Assembly: GCF_027923385.1 (NCBI RefSeq)
Contig: NZ_BSEC01000001.1
Span: 2,864,501-2,928,500, forward strand
Length of the DNA: 64,000 nucleotides
Origin: Methylocystis echinoides
GTDB taxonomy: Bacteria; Pseudomonadota; Alphaproteobacteria; Rhizobiales; Beijerinckiaceae
Reading direction: 5' to 3'
This document shows, in pieces, positions 1-8,113 of the stretch. Under the pieces are notes generated by a model that worked only from the letters and a program-made list of their open reading frames with translations, was not told the DNA's origin and did no database searches. Each line of letters begins with the position of its first letter. Positions within the stretch are counted from its first letter, which is position 1. The position numbers and the translations under genes are program-made.

Positions 1-582
1 CACGATGACGGGGATCGCCGCAAGCGCCAGCCCGGCGAGCTTGGGGCTCGTCGCCACCATCATCACCACCGCGCCGACGAACATGAACAGATTGCGCAGG
101 GCGACGGATGCAGAGGAGCCGAAAGCGGATTTGAGCAGCGTCGTGTCGGCGGTCAGGCGCGAGAGGAGCTCGCCCGTCTTGGCCGTATCGAAAAAGGCGG
201 CGTCGAGGGTGGTGAGATGGCTGAACAGATCGCCGCGCAGATCGGCGACGACGCGCTCGCCGAGGGTCATGACGAAATAGTAGCGGGTGGCCGAGGCCAG
301 CGCGAGCGTCGCCGCCACCGCGATCATGGCGCCGAAATAGGCGTTCACGGTTCCCGCGCTGTCCGTCGAGAAGCCGTGGTCGATCATGCCGCGCACGGCG
401 GCGGGAAGGGTCAGCGTCGCGGCGGCGGCGATGATCAGCGCCGCGAATGCGAGCGCAATGGTGCGCTTGTAGCGCAGCGCATAGGGAAGCAGCGGACGCA
501 GCGGGGCCAGTGTCGCCCCGAGTCGCCGCCGCGATTCGGGCGGGGTTGCGCCGCCGGATACGGTTTCGTTCGTTTGGGTCAT
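1..582 (-). CDS. ABC exporter, N-terminal transmembrane part (partial)
   Basis: The reading frame starts at an ATG at 582 and runs off the left edge, so only about 194 N-terminal residues are present. It has the fold order of a type IV (MsbA-like) half-transporter: a short cytoplasmic N-terminus, a first hydrophobic helix (about residues 40-60), a periplasmic loop, a second helix (about 78-98), and then the coupling region with GERVVADLRGDLFSHL and the downstream FFDTAKTGELLSRLTAD. These are hallmarks of the ABC transmembrane domain of lipid and multidrug exporters. The ATP-binding domain would lie outside the window. The substrate cannot be told from this part. Confidence 0.85.
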   Translation of the reverse strand, partial: MTQTNETVSGGATPPESRRRLGATLAPLRPLLPYALRYKRTIALAFAALIIAAAATLTLPAAVRGMIDHGFSTDSAGTVNAYFGAMIAVAATLALASATRYYFVMTLGERVVADLRGDLFSHLTTLDAAFFDTAKTGELLSRLTADTTLLKSAFGSSASVALRNLFMFVGAVVMMVATSPKLAGLALAAIPVIV

Positions 583-908
583 GGCGCGACCCTATCGCGC
601 CGCGCGACCCATGGAAACGACTCGCGCGCGGCAGACCGAAATTCGCGAAATTGTGCGGTGCAGGATGAAATTTTTTTCGTCCGCTCAGACTGAAATTCTT
701 CTAGACAGCCGAAAAATCCCTTATTTGTCATGGCGCTACAGCGTGCGACATGTTGTCGCGGAAAATTGCGCCAACGGCTGGACACCGCCGAAACTTATGA
801 TAACTTTTGCCTGCGTCGAAATGACGCGACCGCCATCCGGTGGGGGGCACCGCGCCAGAACAAAAAGATAAAAGGCGCAGCTCTGGGAACGAAAGAGGAG
901 TGAAGGTT
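583..908. other. Intergenic region between divergent genes
   Basis: These 326 bases separate the leftward ABC exporter from the rightward small membrane protein and must hold both promoters. The open frames crossing it are short and lack family features. No RNA gene or repeat is visible. Confidence 0.5.
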
Positions 909-1076
909 ATGGCTGATAAAGAACTCGAAATCACCACGAACACCTACATCTTCGCTGGCGTTGGCGCCGTTCTTCTTGGCGGCCTCGCCGCGGCTGCGCT
1001 CGGCGGTCTGCCGAACACGATCGCCGCTGGCGTCGTCGGCGCGCTCGCGGGCGGCTGCCTGGGTCTGTTCTTCTAA
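909..1076 (+). CDS. Small glycine/alanine-rich membrane protein
   Basis: This 55-residue protein starts MADKELEITTNTYIFAGVGA. The ATG at 909 is preceded by a clear GAGGAG ribosome site, which favours it over upstream starts. After a short charged N-terminus the protein is almost entirely hydrophobic and Gly/Ala-rich, with two segments (about residues 14-32 and 36-55) that look like a helical hairpin. It stands alone, with its own strong terminator directly downstream. I do not recognise the family. The clean start, ribosome site and terminator argue that it is expressed. Confidence 0.7.
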   Translation: MADKELEITTNTYIFAGVGAVLLGGLAAAALGGLPNTIAAGVVGALAGGCLGLFF

Positions 1077-1132
1077 TCGACAATTTCGGCGCGCGCCGGT
1101 CTGGCCGCCGGCGTAGCGCCAAAGTCGACACC

Positions 1133-1175
1133 AGCCAGCAATCGTTTCGGCGATTGCTGGCTGTGTTGTTTTTGG
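1133..1175 (+). terminator. Rho-independent terminator
   Basis: A perfect 12-bp stem (AGCCAGCAATCG at 1133-1144 with CGATTGCTGGCT at 1151-1162) with a 6-base loop is followed by GTGTTGTTTTT. It ends the transcript of the small membrane protein at 909-1076. Confidence 0.85.
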
Positions 1176-1194
1176 CGGGTGGTTATTGGCGGAG

Positions 1195-1357
1195 AGACCC
1201 CCTCCCCACCCCTCCCCCGCTGCGCGCGAGAGGGAGCAGATCGGCGCCGTCGCCACGAACGGTGCTCGCGAGCGTCCCCTCTCCCGCCATAGCCCGTCTG
1301 CGAAGACGGGCGTCCGGCGCCCTATGGCGGGGGTGGGTCAGGGAGGGGGCTTTAGGG
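1195..1357. repeat. Two-hairpin palindromic repeat, copy A
   Basis: C-rich and G-rich arms (CCCCCTCCCCACCCCTCCCCC on the left, GGGTCAGGGAGGGGGC on the right) flank an inner segment with GAGAGGGAGCAGAT and GAGCGTCCCCTCTCCCGC. The same blocks recur at 5729-5873 and 34299-34417, and in a shorter form at 3118-3205. This copy lies between two gene ends and carries an extra inner hairpin around GCCATAGCCCG...CTATGGCGG. Confidence 0.75.
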
Positions 1358-1384
1358 AATTTACAAGCGAGGGACGACCGCCCC

Positions 1385-3043
1385 CTACAACGTCGCCGCC
1401 GACGCGCCGCCCGGCCACATTTCCTTCGCGCGATTGCGCAGAATGTATTTTTGAATCTTGCCGGTCGACGTCTTGGGCAGCGGCCCGAAGACCACATGGC
1501 GCGGACATTTGAAATGCGCGAGGTGCTGGCGCGACCAGCCGACGATTTCCTCGGCTGTCGCCGATTCGCCCTCGCGCAGCTCCACGAAGGCGCAGGGCGT
1601 CTCGCCCCATTTGTCATCCGGCGCGGCGACCACGGCGGCGGCGCTCACCTTGGGGTGCTTGAAGAGAACGTCCTCCACTTCGATGGAGGAAATATTCTCG
1701 CCGCCGGAGATGATGATGTCCTTGGAGCGGTCCTTGAGCTGGATATAGCCGTCCGGATGCATCACGCCGAGGTCGCCAGAATGAAACCAGCCGCCGTGAA
1801 AGGCTTTCTCCGAGGCGGACTTGTTCTTCAGATAGCCCTTCATCACGATATTGCCGCGAAACATCACCTCGCCCATGGTCGCGCCGTCGCGCGGGACCGG
1901 CTGCATGGTTTCGGGGTCGATGACCTCGAGCTCCTCGAGCACATTATAGCGCACGCCCTGGCGCGCCTTCATCTGCGCCTGCCCGGCGCCGTCGAGCGAA
2001 TCCCAGCGCTCCTGCCATTCATTGACCGCCGCCGGCCCGTAGGTCTCGGTGAGGCCATAGAGATGCGTCACCTCGAAGCCGGCCGCCTTCATCGCCGCCA
2101 GCACCGCCTGCGGCGGCGGCGCCGCGGCGGTGAAGAATCGCACGGTCTGTTTCAGCGGCTTCTTCTCGCTCTCGGCGGCGCCCAGCAGCGTCGACATCAC
2201 GATGGGCGCGCCGCACAGATGCGTCACGCCATGTTCGGCCATCAGCTCATACATATGCCCGGCGCGCACCTGTCGCAGACAGACATGCGTGCCGGCCGCG
2301 ACCGACAGCGACCAGGGGAAGCACCAGCCGTTGCAGTGGAACATCGGCAGCGTCCACAGATAGACGGGATGCCGGCCCATGTCGCCGGTGAGAATATTGC
2401 CCATCGCCAGCAGATAGGCGCCGCGATGGTGATAGACGACGCCCTTCGGATCGCCGGTCGTGCCCGACGTGTAATTGAGCGAAATGGCGTCCCACTCGTC
2501 CCGCGGCGGCGCCCAGTCGTAATCCGGATCGCCGCCGAGAAGGAAATCCTCGTAGTCGATCGAGCCGAGACGCTCGCCCGGACCTTTATATTCCGGATCG
2601 TCATAGTCGATGATCAGCGGCCGCGACTTGCACAGCGCCAGCGCCTCGCGGATGAGGCCGGAAAACTCGCGGTCGACGATCAGCGCCTTCGCCTCCGCGT
2701 GATCCAGCGTAAAGCCGAGTATCGCCGCGTCGAGACGGGTGTTGAGCGTATTGAGCACGGCGCCCATCATCGGCGCGCCGTAATGGCATTCGAGCATGGC
2801 GGGCGTGTTGGCGAGCATCACGGAAACCGTCTCGCCGCGCTTGATCCCGCCCTTCTCCAGCGCGCTGGCGAGGCGCCGGCTGCGCGCATAAAAGTCACGA
2901 TAGCTGCGCCGCAGGCCGCCGTGCACGATCGCTGTGCGGTCCGGAAACACCGCCGCCGCGCGCGCCAGAAAGGTGAGCGGCGTCAGCGGCTGAAAATTGG
3001 CCGGGTTGCGGTCGAGATCGCGATCATAGGCGGATGCGGACAT
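1385..3043 (-). CDS. AMP-dependent acyl-CoA synthetase
   Basis: A 552-residue member of the ANL (acyl-AMP-forming) superfamily, activating a carboxylic acid with ATP and CoA. The P-loop-like A3 motif NYTSGTTGDPKGVVYHHRG, the A7 region GWFHSGDLGVMHPDGY, the hinge LKDRSKDIIISGGENISS and the C-terminal catalytic-lysine motif KTSTGKIQKYI are all present and in order, so it should be a complete enzyme. The length and motif spacing match medium-chain or methylthiopropionyl-type ligases (the DmdB/FadD3 side of the family), but the acid substrate cannot be read from the sequence. It is monocistronic, between repeat copies A and B. Confidence 0.9.
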   Translation of the reverse strand: MSASAYDRDLDRNPANFQPLTPLTFLARAAAVFPDRTAIVHGGLRRSYRDFYARSRRLASALEKGGIKRGETVSVMLANTPAMLECHYGAPMMGAVLNTLNTRLDAAILGFTLDHAEAKALIVDREFSGLIREALALCKSRPLIIDYDDPEYKGPGERLGSIDYEDFLLGGDPDYDWAPPRDEWDAISLNYTSGTTGDPKGVVYHHRGAYLLAMGNILTGDMGRHPVYLWTLPMFHCNGWCFPWSLSVAAGTHVCLRQVRAGHMYELMAEHGVTHLCGAPIVMSTLLGAAESEKKPLKQTVRFFTAAAPPPQAVLAAMKAAGFEVTHLYGLTETYGPAAVNEWQERWDSLDGAGQAQMKARQGVRYNVLEELEVIDPETMQPVPRDGATMGEVMFRGNIVMKGYLKNKSASEKAFHGGWFHSGDLGVMHPDGYIQLKDRSKDIIISGGENISSIEVEDVLFKHPKVSAAAVVAAPDDKWGETPCAFVELREGESATAEEIVGWSRQHLAHFKCPRHVVFGPLPKTSTGKIQKYILRNRAKEMWPGGASAATL

Positions 3044-3117
3044 CAGGGGCGCTCCCGTTGGAATCAGGCGCAGGATAACAACGACGCTTCAAGGCGAAAC
3101 TGGTGCGCAAGGGCTTA

Positions 3118-3205
3118 CCTTCCCCTCACCCGAACCCCGCATGCGGGGAGATGCCCGGCTCCCTCTCCCCGCTGATGGGGAGAGGGTTGGGGCGAGGGGC
3201 AAGCA
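3118..3205. repeat. Palindromic repeat, short variant (copy B)
   Basis: CCTTCCCCTCACCCGAACCC, two GC-rich hairpins (CCCCGCATGCGGGG, and CTCTCCCCGCTGATGGGGAGAG) and a closing GGGTTGGGGCGAGGGGC arm form a nested inverted repeat upstream of the acyl-CoA synthetase. It shares the outer-arm logic of copies A, C and D but not their central sequence. Confidence 0.6.
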
Positions 3206-3271
3206 GCCCATGCGTAAAAGGCAAGCCGCCCCATGCAGGGGCAAGCCGCGACATGCAACTTCCCGGCCGGA

Positions 3272-3979
3272 TCACTCTCCGAAATCGGCGTCCTTCAGCC
3301 GGCCGAACACGCGGTCGGCGTCGAAATTGTCTTCCTCTTCCACGACGCGCGGAGCGGATTTGCCGAACACGTCCTCATGCGTCGCCGGCTCGCGCTGCGT
3401 GGTGACCGCCGCCGGAACCAGCGTCTGGCCGTGGTCCTCCATGACCGCCGGCCGATCCTTGGCGGCGCGGTTCACCTCGAAATCGAGGTCGATCTGCGAG
3501 CACAGGCCGAGCGTCACCGGGTCCATCGGCGTCAGCGCGGCGGAGTTCCAGTGCGTGCGCTCGCGGATGGCCTTGAGGGTGGCCTTGGTGGTGCCGACGA
3601 GGCGCATGATCTGCGCGTCCTTCAGCTCCGGATGATTGCGGACGAGCCAGAGAATGGCGTTGGGGCGGTCCTGGCGGCGCGACAGCGGCGTATAGCGCGG
3701 GCCGCGCGTCTTCTTGACCTCCGGCACCACCACCTTGGAGACCAGGAGCTTCAGGTGATGTTTGGAATCGCGCTCGCCGCGCTCGATTTCCTCGCGGGAG
3801 AGCTGGCCCGAGGTGATCGGATCATGGCCGCGAATGCCGGCCGCCACCTCGCCATCGGCGATGCCCTTCACCTCGAGCGGGTGCAGCTTACAGAATTCGG
3901 CGATCTGGTCGAAGGTGAGCGAGGTGTTCTCGACGAGCCAGACTGCCGTCGCCTTCGGCATGAGGGGGGCGTTGGTCAT
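3272..3979 (-). CDS. trcR: DUF1013 protein, TrcR-type RNA polymerase-associated regulator
   Basis: This 235-residue protein starts MTNAPLMPKATAVWLVENTS. It matches the alphaproteobacteria-specific DUF1013 family, whose Caulobacter member TrcR is described as tracking with RNA polymerase and affecting cell-cycle transcription. Two helix-turn-helix-like segments are visible: near residues 10-40 (AVWLVENTSLTFDQIAEFC) and near 110-140 (AILWLVRNHPELKDAQIMRL). The acidic C-terminus is typical. AAGGAG lies about 8 bases before the ATG at 3979, which is why the longer upstream frame was not used. The function is transferred from the family. Confidence 0.85.
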   Translation of the reverse strand: MTNAPLMPKATAVWLVENTSLTFDQIAEFCKLHPLEVKGIADGEVAAGIRGHDPITSGQLSREEIERGERDSKHHLKLLVSKVVVPEVKKTRGPRYTPLSRRQDRPNAILWLVRNHPELKDAQIMRLVGTTKATLKAIRERTHWNSAALTPMDPVTLGLCSQIDLDFEVNRAAKDRPAVMEDHGQTLVPAAVTTQREPATHEDVFGKSAPRVVEEEDNFDADRVFGRLKDADFGE

Positions 3980-4141
3980 CTGACGGATTCTCCTTGAACG
4001 ACATGGCGGGAGCGGCCGGCGCCGCGCGTCCTCCGCGCGGCGACCCCATGAGGCTCGACCGTCCATGATGGGAATGAAGGTGATATACGCCGTCCGCGCC
4101 GAAAGCGCAATGATTTGGGCGCGGGCGGACGCCCCTGCCCG

Positions 4142-4486
4142 TCACCTCGGCCCGCCGGTCTCCCGCAGATAACGGCCATTGACCCAGCCCCGCCGGACCG
4201 ACGCGCCCGTCGTCTCCACCCGGCACCAGCGGCCGCCGGAGGCGAGCCGGCAGCCGAGATTGCGCAGCACCGTTCCGTTCGGGAGTTCGGCGATCTTCCC
4301 GGCCCGCGGCCCGGCGCTTTTGCGCAGGCTGAGCGTATCCCCGGCGCCCACGCCGGCGACCGCCCAATAATCCGGGCCGCCGCTCAGCCCATCGGCGAAA
4401 TCCGGGCTCCGGTGGCCGGCGTTGGCGACGCCGATGGAAAAGGCGAGGAACAGAAGGGCGCCGCCCATCCTCGGAAATCGCTGCAT
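4142..4486 (-). CDS. Secreted SH3-like domain protein
   Basis: This 114-residue protein has a signal peptide (MQRFPRMGGALLFLAFSIG, cleavage probably after VANA). A bacterial SH3 (SH3_3) fold follows: LSLRKSAGPRAGKIAELPNGT, then LGCRLASGGRWCRVET and GWVNGRYL. Two cysteines in the domain (LGC and WCRV) could form a disulfide. Such domains usually bind cell-wall peptides in the periplasm. The start at 4486 was chosen because GGGGAG precedes it and it begins the signal peptide; an upstream ATG at 4567 lacks both. It is divergent from purM. Confidence 0.75.
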   Translation of the reverse strand: MQRFPRMGGALLFLAFSIGVANAGHRSPDFADGLSGGPDYWAVAGVGAGDTLSLRKSAGPRAGKIAELPNGTVLRNLGCRLASGGRWCRVETTGASVRRGWVNGRYLRETGGPR

Positions 4487-4663
4487 CTCACCATCTCCCC
4501 GCGAAGCTTCGACGGGACGATAAACCGCCCCGTCAAGCGTCGCAACCGCAGCACGATTTTTGTGCAAATGCGCAGAAGCGGAACCGATCGCCGATCATTT
4601 GACAGCAGGGTTGGCATTGCCCATTAACCCCCTGCGGGCGGGAGGGCCCGACGGGACAGCGCC

Positions 4664-5728
4664 ATGCAAGAAAAAGCCAAAGGGCTCACCTATTCAGACG
4701 CGGGCGTCGACATCGACGCCGGCAACCGGCTTGTCGACATGATCCGCCCGGCCGTGCGCGCCACGAAGCGCCGCGGCGCCGATGGCGAGATTGGCGGATT
4801 CGGCGGGCTGTTCGACCTCAAGGCGGCCGGGTTCACCGACCCTATTCTCGTCGCCGCCAATGACGGCGTCGGCACCAAGGTGAAGATCGCGATCGAGTCC
4901 GGCATGCATGCGACGATCGGCGTCGATCTCGTCGCCATGTGCGTCAATGATCTCATCGTGCAGGGCGCGGAGCCGCTCTTCTTTCTCGACTATTACGCCA
5001 CCGGCAAGCTCGACCCCAAGGTCGCCGCCTCGGTCGTGAAAGGCATATCGGACGGCTGCGTCATGGCGGGCTGCGCTCTGCTCGGCGGCGAGACGGCGGA
5101 AATGCCGGGTCTCTATTCGCGCAATGATTACGATCTCGCCGGCTTCGCCGTCGGCGCGGCCGAGCGCAAGGCGCTGCTGCCGCGCGCCGTCAAGCCGGGC
5201 GACGTGGCCTTCGGCCTGCCGTCTTCCGGCGTGCATTCCAACGGCTATTCGCTGGTGCGCCGCATCGTGAAGGACATGGGCCTGTCATGGGCTGCGACCG
5301 CGCCCTTCGCGCCCGAGATGACGCTCGCCCGCGCCCTGCTGGAGCCGACGCGCATTTACGTGAAGCCGCTGCTCGCGGCGCTGAAGCGCACGCCCCACAT
5401 CAGCGCGCTGGCGCATATCACCGGCGGCGGCTTCCCCGACAATCTGCCGCGCGTTCTGCCCAAGGGCCTCGGCGTCGCGCTCGATCTGTCCGCCTTTGCG
5501 CCGCAGCGCGTGTTCAAATGGCTCGCGGCGGCGGGCGAGATCGACGCGAGCGAGATGCTGCGCACCTTCAACTGCGGTTTCGGCATGGTGGTCTTCGCAG
5601 CGAAGGACGGCGCCGCCGACGTCGAGCAGGCGCTGCGCGAACTGAAGGAAGAGCCGGTGAAAATCGGCGAGGTGATCGAGGCCGGCGCGGGCGAGCGTGT
5701 GGTCATGCATGGGACGTTGAAGCTGTAG
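4664..5728 (+). CDS. purM: Phosphoribosylformylglycinamidine cyclo-ligase
   Basis: A 354-residue AIR synthetase, the fifth step of de novo purine synthesis (FGAM + ATP to AIR). Family hallmarks are in place: the N-terminal [12 protein letters not shown] motif, the glycine-rich [20 protein letters not shown], the [13 protein letters not shown] loop, [14 protein letters not shown] and the C-terminal [16 protein letters not shown]. The length is normal. purN follows after 159 bases containing a palindromic repeat, a common purMN pairing. Confidence 0.97.
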   Translation: MQEKAKGLTYSDAGVDIDAGNRLVDMIRPAVRATKRRGADGEIGGFGGLFDLKAAGFTDPILVAANDGVGTKVKIAIESGMHATIGVDLVAMCVNDLIVQGAEPLFFLDYYATGKLDPKVAASVVKGISDGCVMAGCALLGGETAEMPGLYSRNDYDLAGFAVGAAERKALLPRAVKPGDVAFGLPSSGVHSNGYSLVRRIVKDMGLSWAATAPFAPEMTLARALLEPTRIYVKPLLAALKRTPHISALAHITGGGFPDNLPRVLPKGLGVALDLSAFAPQRVFKWLAAAGEIDASEMLRTFNCGFGMVVFAAKDGAADVEQALRELKEEPVKIGEVIEAGAGERVVMHGTLKL

Positions 5729-5873
5729 GGTCCCCTCCCCAACCGTCTCCCGCCATGGGACGTCGTAAGACGCCCATGGGGAGAGGCGGCAGGCGGGGGC
5801 CTTCATCAGCGCTGCCGATCGCGAGCGTCCCCTCTCCCGCGAAGCGGGTGAGGGACAGGGAGGGGGCCTCTCC
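5729..5873. repeat. Two-hairpin palindromic repeat, copy C
   Basis: The element sits exactly between purM and purN. It has CCCCTCCCCAACCGTCTCCC on the left, an inner hairpin GCCATGGGACGTC...GACGCCCATGGGG, then GAGCGTCCCCTCTCCCGCG and GGGACAGGGAGGGGGC on the right. The last 55 bases are nearly identical to copy D inside cobN. It may shape purMN mRNA processing, or simply be a mobile REP-like sequence. Confidence 0.75.
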
Positions 5874-5887
5874 GCCCCACGAAACAC

Positions 5888-6538
5888 ATGACCCGTCTGC
5901 GCACCGCCATTCTCATCTCCGGCCGCGGCTCCAACATGGACGCGCTCCTCGCCGCCGCGCGCGCGCCGGACTTTCCGGCCGAGATCGCGCTCGTCCTCTC
6001 CAACCGGCCGGACGCGCCCGGACTCGCGAAAGCGAAGGCGGCGGGAGTCGCCGTCGCCGCCGTGGATCACAAGATCTATGCGGGCCGCGAGGAGTTCGAG
6101 CGGTCGCTTCAGCTCGTTCTGGAAACCTACCGGATCGACTTCATCTGCCTTGCCGGCTTCATGCGGCTCTTCACGCCCTGGTTCATCGGCCAATGGTCGG
6201 GACGGATGCTGAACATCCACCCCGCCCTGCTGCCGTCCTATCGCGGCCTGCACACCCATGAGCGCGCGCTTGCCGACGGCGTGAAGATTCACGGCTGCAC
6301 CGTGCATTTCGTCGTGCCGGAAATGGATGAAGGCCCCATTGTCGCGCAGGCCGCCGTGCCCGTTCTCGACGACGACACGCCCGACACGCTCGGCGCCCGC
6401 GTGCTGGCGCAGGAGCATGTCATTTATCCGCTGGCGCTGCGCCTCGTGGCCTCGGGCAAGGTGCGGGTGGCGGGCAATCGGGTGCTGGGCGCGCCCGGCG
6501 AGTCGACCGATGCGCTCGTCGCGCCGGCCGTGCTCTGA
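5888..6538 (+). CDS. purN: Phosphoribosylglycinamide formyltransferase
   Basis: A 216-residue GAR transformylase using 10-formyl-THF in purine synthesis. The phosphate-binding SGRGSNMDALL is at the N-terminus. The catalytic Asn and His lie in LNIHPALLPSYRGLHTHE, and the conserved Asp in MDEGPIVAQAAVPV follows the GVKIHGCTVHFV strand. The length is typical. It lies downstream of purM in the same direction and is probably co-transcribed, with repeat copy C in the spacer. Confidence 0.96.
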   Translation: MTRLRTAILISGRGSNMDALLAAARAPDFPAEIALVLSNRPDAPGLAKAKAAGVAVAAVDHKIYAGREEFERSLQLVLETYRIDFICLAGFMRLFTPWFIGQWSGRMLNIHPALLPSYRGLHTHERALADGVKIHGCTVHFVVPEMDEGPIVAQAAVPVLDDDTPDTLGARVLAQEHVIYPLALRLVASGKVRVAGNRVLGAPGESTDALVAPAVL

Positions 6539-6566
6539 GGCGCCGTATGCTCGAGATCTGATGTCG

Positions 6567-6607
6567 CTGCCGTGGCTCTGGATTGCTTCGCTTCGCTCGC
6601 AATGACG
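6567..6607. repeat. REP-like 'CATTGCGAGCGAAGCGAAGCAATC' sequence
   Basis: The minus strand reads CATTGCGAGCGAAGCGAAG followed by CAATCCAGAGCCACG, a hairpin-forming sequence well known as a dispersed repeat in many alphaproteobacterial genomes. It lies between the convergent ends of purN and the photolyase gene, as usual for such elements. Only one copy is visible here. Confidence 0.7.
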
Positions 6608-6691
6608 ATGGACGGCGTCACTCTGTTCAATGGTTGAATATCCGCCAGAGCGCGTCTCGCGCTGCCGGGAGGCAATCCGCCCCAACTCACA

Positions 6692-8113
6692 CTAAGTTCC
6701 CTTCACCTCGTCGAACGCCGCCAGCGCCCGCGCGCGGGCCTCTGCATGGTCGACGATCGGCGCCGGATAGGTCTTCCCCAGCGTCACCCCCGCCTTGCGC
6801 AACACATCGGCCGGCGCTTCCCATGGACGGTGAATCCAGCGCGCCTCCAGCCGCGCGAGTTCCGGCACATGGCGGCGAACATAGGCGCCTTCGGGATCGA
6901 ACTTCTCGCCCTGCAGCACCGGATTGAACACACGAAAGTAAGGCGCCGCATCGGCGCCGCAGCCGGCGACCCATTGCCAGCCGCCGCTGTTGTTGGCGAG
7001 GTCGGCGTCGACGAGCGTATCCCAGAACCAGCTTTCGCCCGCGTGCCAGGGGATCAGCAGATGTTTCACCAGAAAGCTCGCCGCCACCATGCGCGCGCGA
7101 TTGTGCATGTAGCCGGTGCGCCATAATTCGCGCATGGCGGCGTCGACCAGCGGATAGCCGGTGCGGCCCTTTTGCCAGGCGACAAGCGCGGCCGGATCGT
7201 CGCGCCAGGGGAAATCGCTGAAACGCCCGTCGAGCGCGCGCTCGGGCATGTGCGGATTGGCGACGAGCAGGTGATGGCAGAACTCGCGCCATCCCAGTTC
7301 GCGCAGGAAGGGAAGCCCGACGTCGCCCGCCGCGCCCATGATCTCCGCCCAGACCCGGCGCGGCGAGACTTCGCCGAAATGCAGATGCGGCGACAGCCGC
7401 GACACACCCGCCTCCGCCATGAAGTCGCGCGCGACCTTGTAGTCGCGCACAGGCCCCGACGCGAAATCGGCAAGCCGCTTGCGCGCCGCCTTCTCGCCGG
7501 GCGTCCATGCCGCGCGCAGGCCTGTCGCCCAGTCGGGCTTCGTCGGCAGCAGGCGCCAGTCATCGAGCGCCTCGCTCTGTGGCGCAGGCGCGGCCTTCAG
7601 CTTTTTTGGCGGCGAAAGCGGCGCCGGCGGGCCGCCGGTCGCGAGACAGGCGCGCCAGAACGGCGAAAACACCTTGAACACATCGCCCTGCTTGTTGCGC
7701 AGATGCGCGGGCTCGAACAGCAGCGCGGCGTTGAAACTCTCGACCGCCAGCCCTTTCGCGCGCGTATTGGCCTTGATCTCGCTATCGCGCCGCATGGCCC
7801 ATGGCTCGTAGAGCCGGTTCCAGTAAACGCCCGACGCGCGGGTCTCCGCGATCAGGGCTTCGAGCACGAATTCCGCGCGACCCCGCCGCAGCGTCAGCGC
7901 CACGCCGAGACGCGCGAGATCCGCCGCGAGCGACGCCAGCGAATGATGCAGCCACCAGCGGCTCGCCGCGCCCATGCGCCAGTCGCCGGCGCTGTCGTCA
8001 TCCAGCACATAAAGCGCGACGATCGGCGCGCCCGAGCGCGCCGCCGCGTCCAGCGCCGGATTGTCGTCGAGACGCAGATCGTTGCGAAACCAGACGACGA
8101 CCGGCGCGGTCAT
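6692..8113 (-). CDS. phr: Deoxyribodipyrimidine photolyase
   Basis: A 473-residue class I photolyase/cryptochrome-family flavoprotein that repairs UV-induced pyrimidine dimers with light. The N-terminal antenna domain starts VVVWFRNDLRLDDNPAL. The FAD-binding domain contains LHFGEVSPRRVW, GYPLVDAAMRELWRTGYMHN, RMVAASFLVKHLL and the NNSGGWQWVAGCGADAAPYF stretch. The start at 8113 overlaps the stop of the upstream permease as ATGA, so the two genes are translationally coupled. A specific 6-4 activity cannot be excluded, but the motif set is that of CPD photolyases. Confidence 0.93.
   Translation of the reverse strand: MTAPVVVWFRNDLRLDDNPALDAAARSGAPIVALYVLDDDSAGDWRMGAASRWWLHHSLASLAADLARLGVALTLRRGRAEFVLEALIAETRASGVYWNRLYEPWAMRRDSEIKANTRAKGLAVESFNAALLFEPAHLRNKQGDVFKVFSPFWRACLATGGPPAPLSPPKKLKAAPAPQSEALDDWRLLPTKPDWATGLRAAWTPGEKAARKRLADFASGPVRDYKVARDFMAEAGVSRLSPHLHFGEVSPRRVWAEIMGAAGDVGLPFLRELGWREFCHHLLVANPHMPERALDGRFSDFPWRDDPAALVAWQKGRTGYPLVDAAMRELWRTGYMHNRARMVAASFLVKHLLIPWHAGESWFWDTLVDADLANNSGGWQWVAGCGADAAPYFRVFNPVLQGEKFDPEGAYVRRHVPELARLEARWIHRPWEAPADVLRKAGVTLGKTYPAPIVDHAEARARALAAFDEVKGT

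Noticed and set aside
1154..3175. 673-codon open frame on the plus strand
   Set aside because: It is the antisense shadow of the acyl-CoA synthetase, rich in Arg/His/Gly with no family motif.
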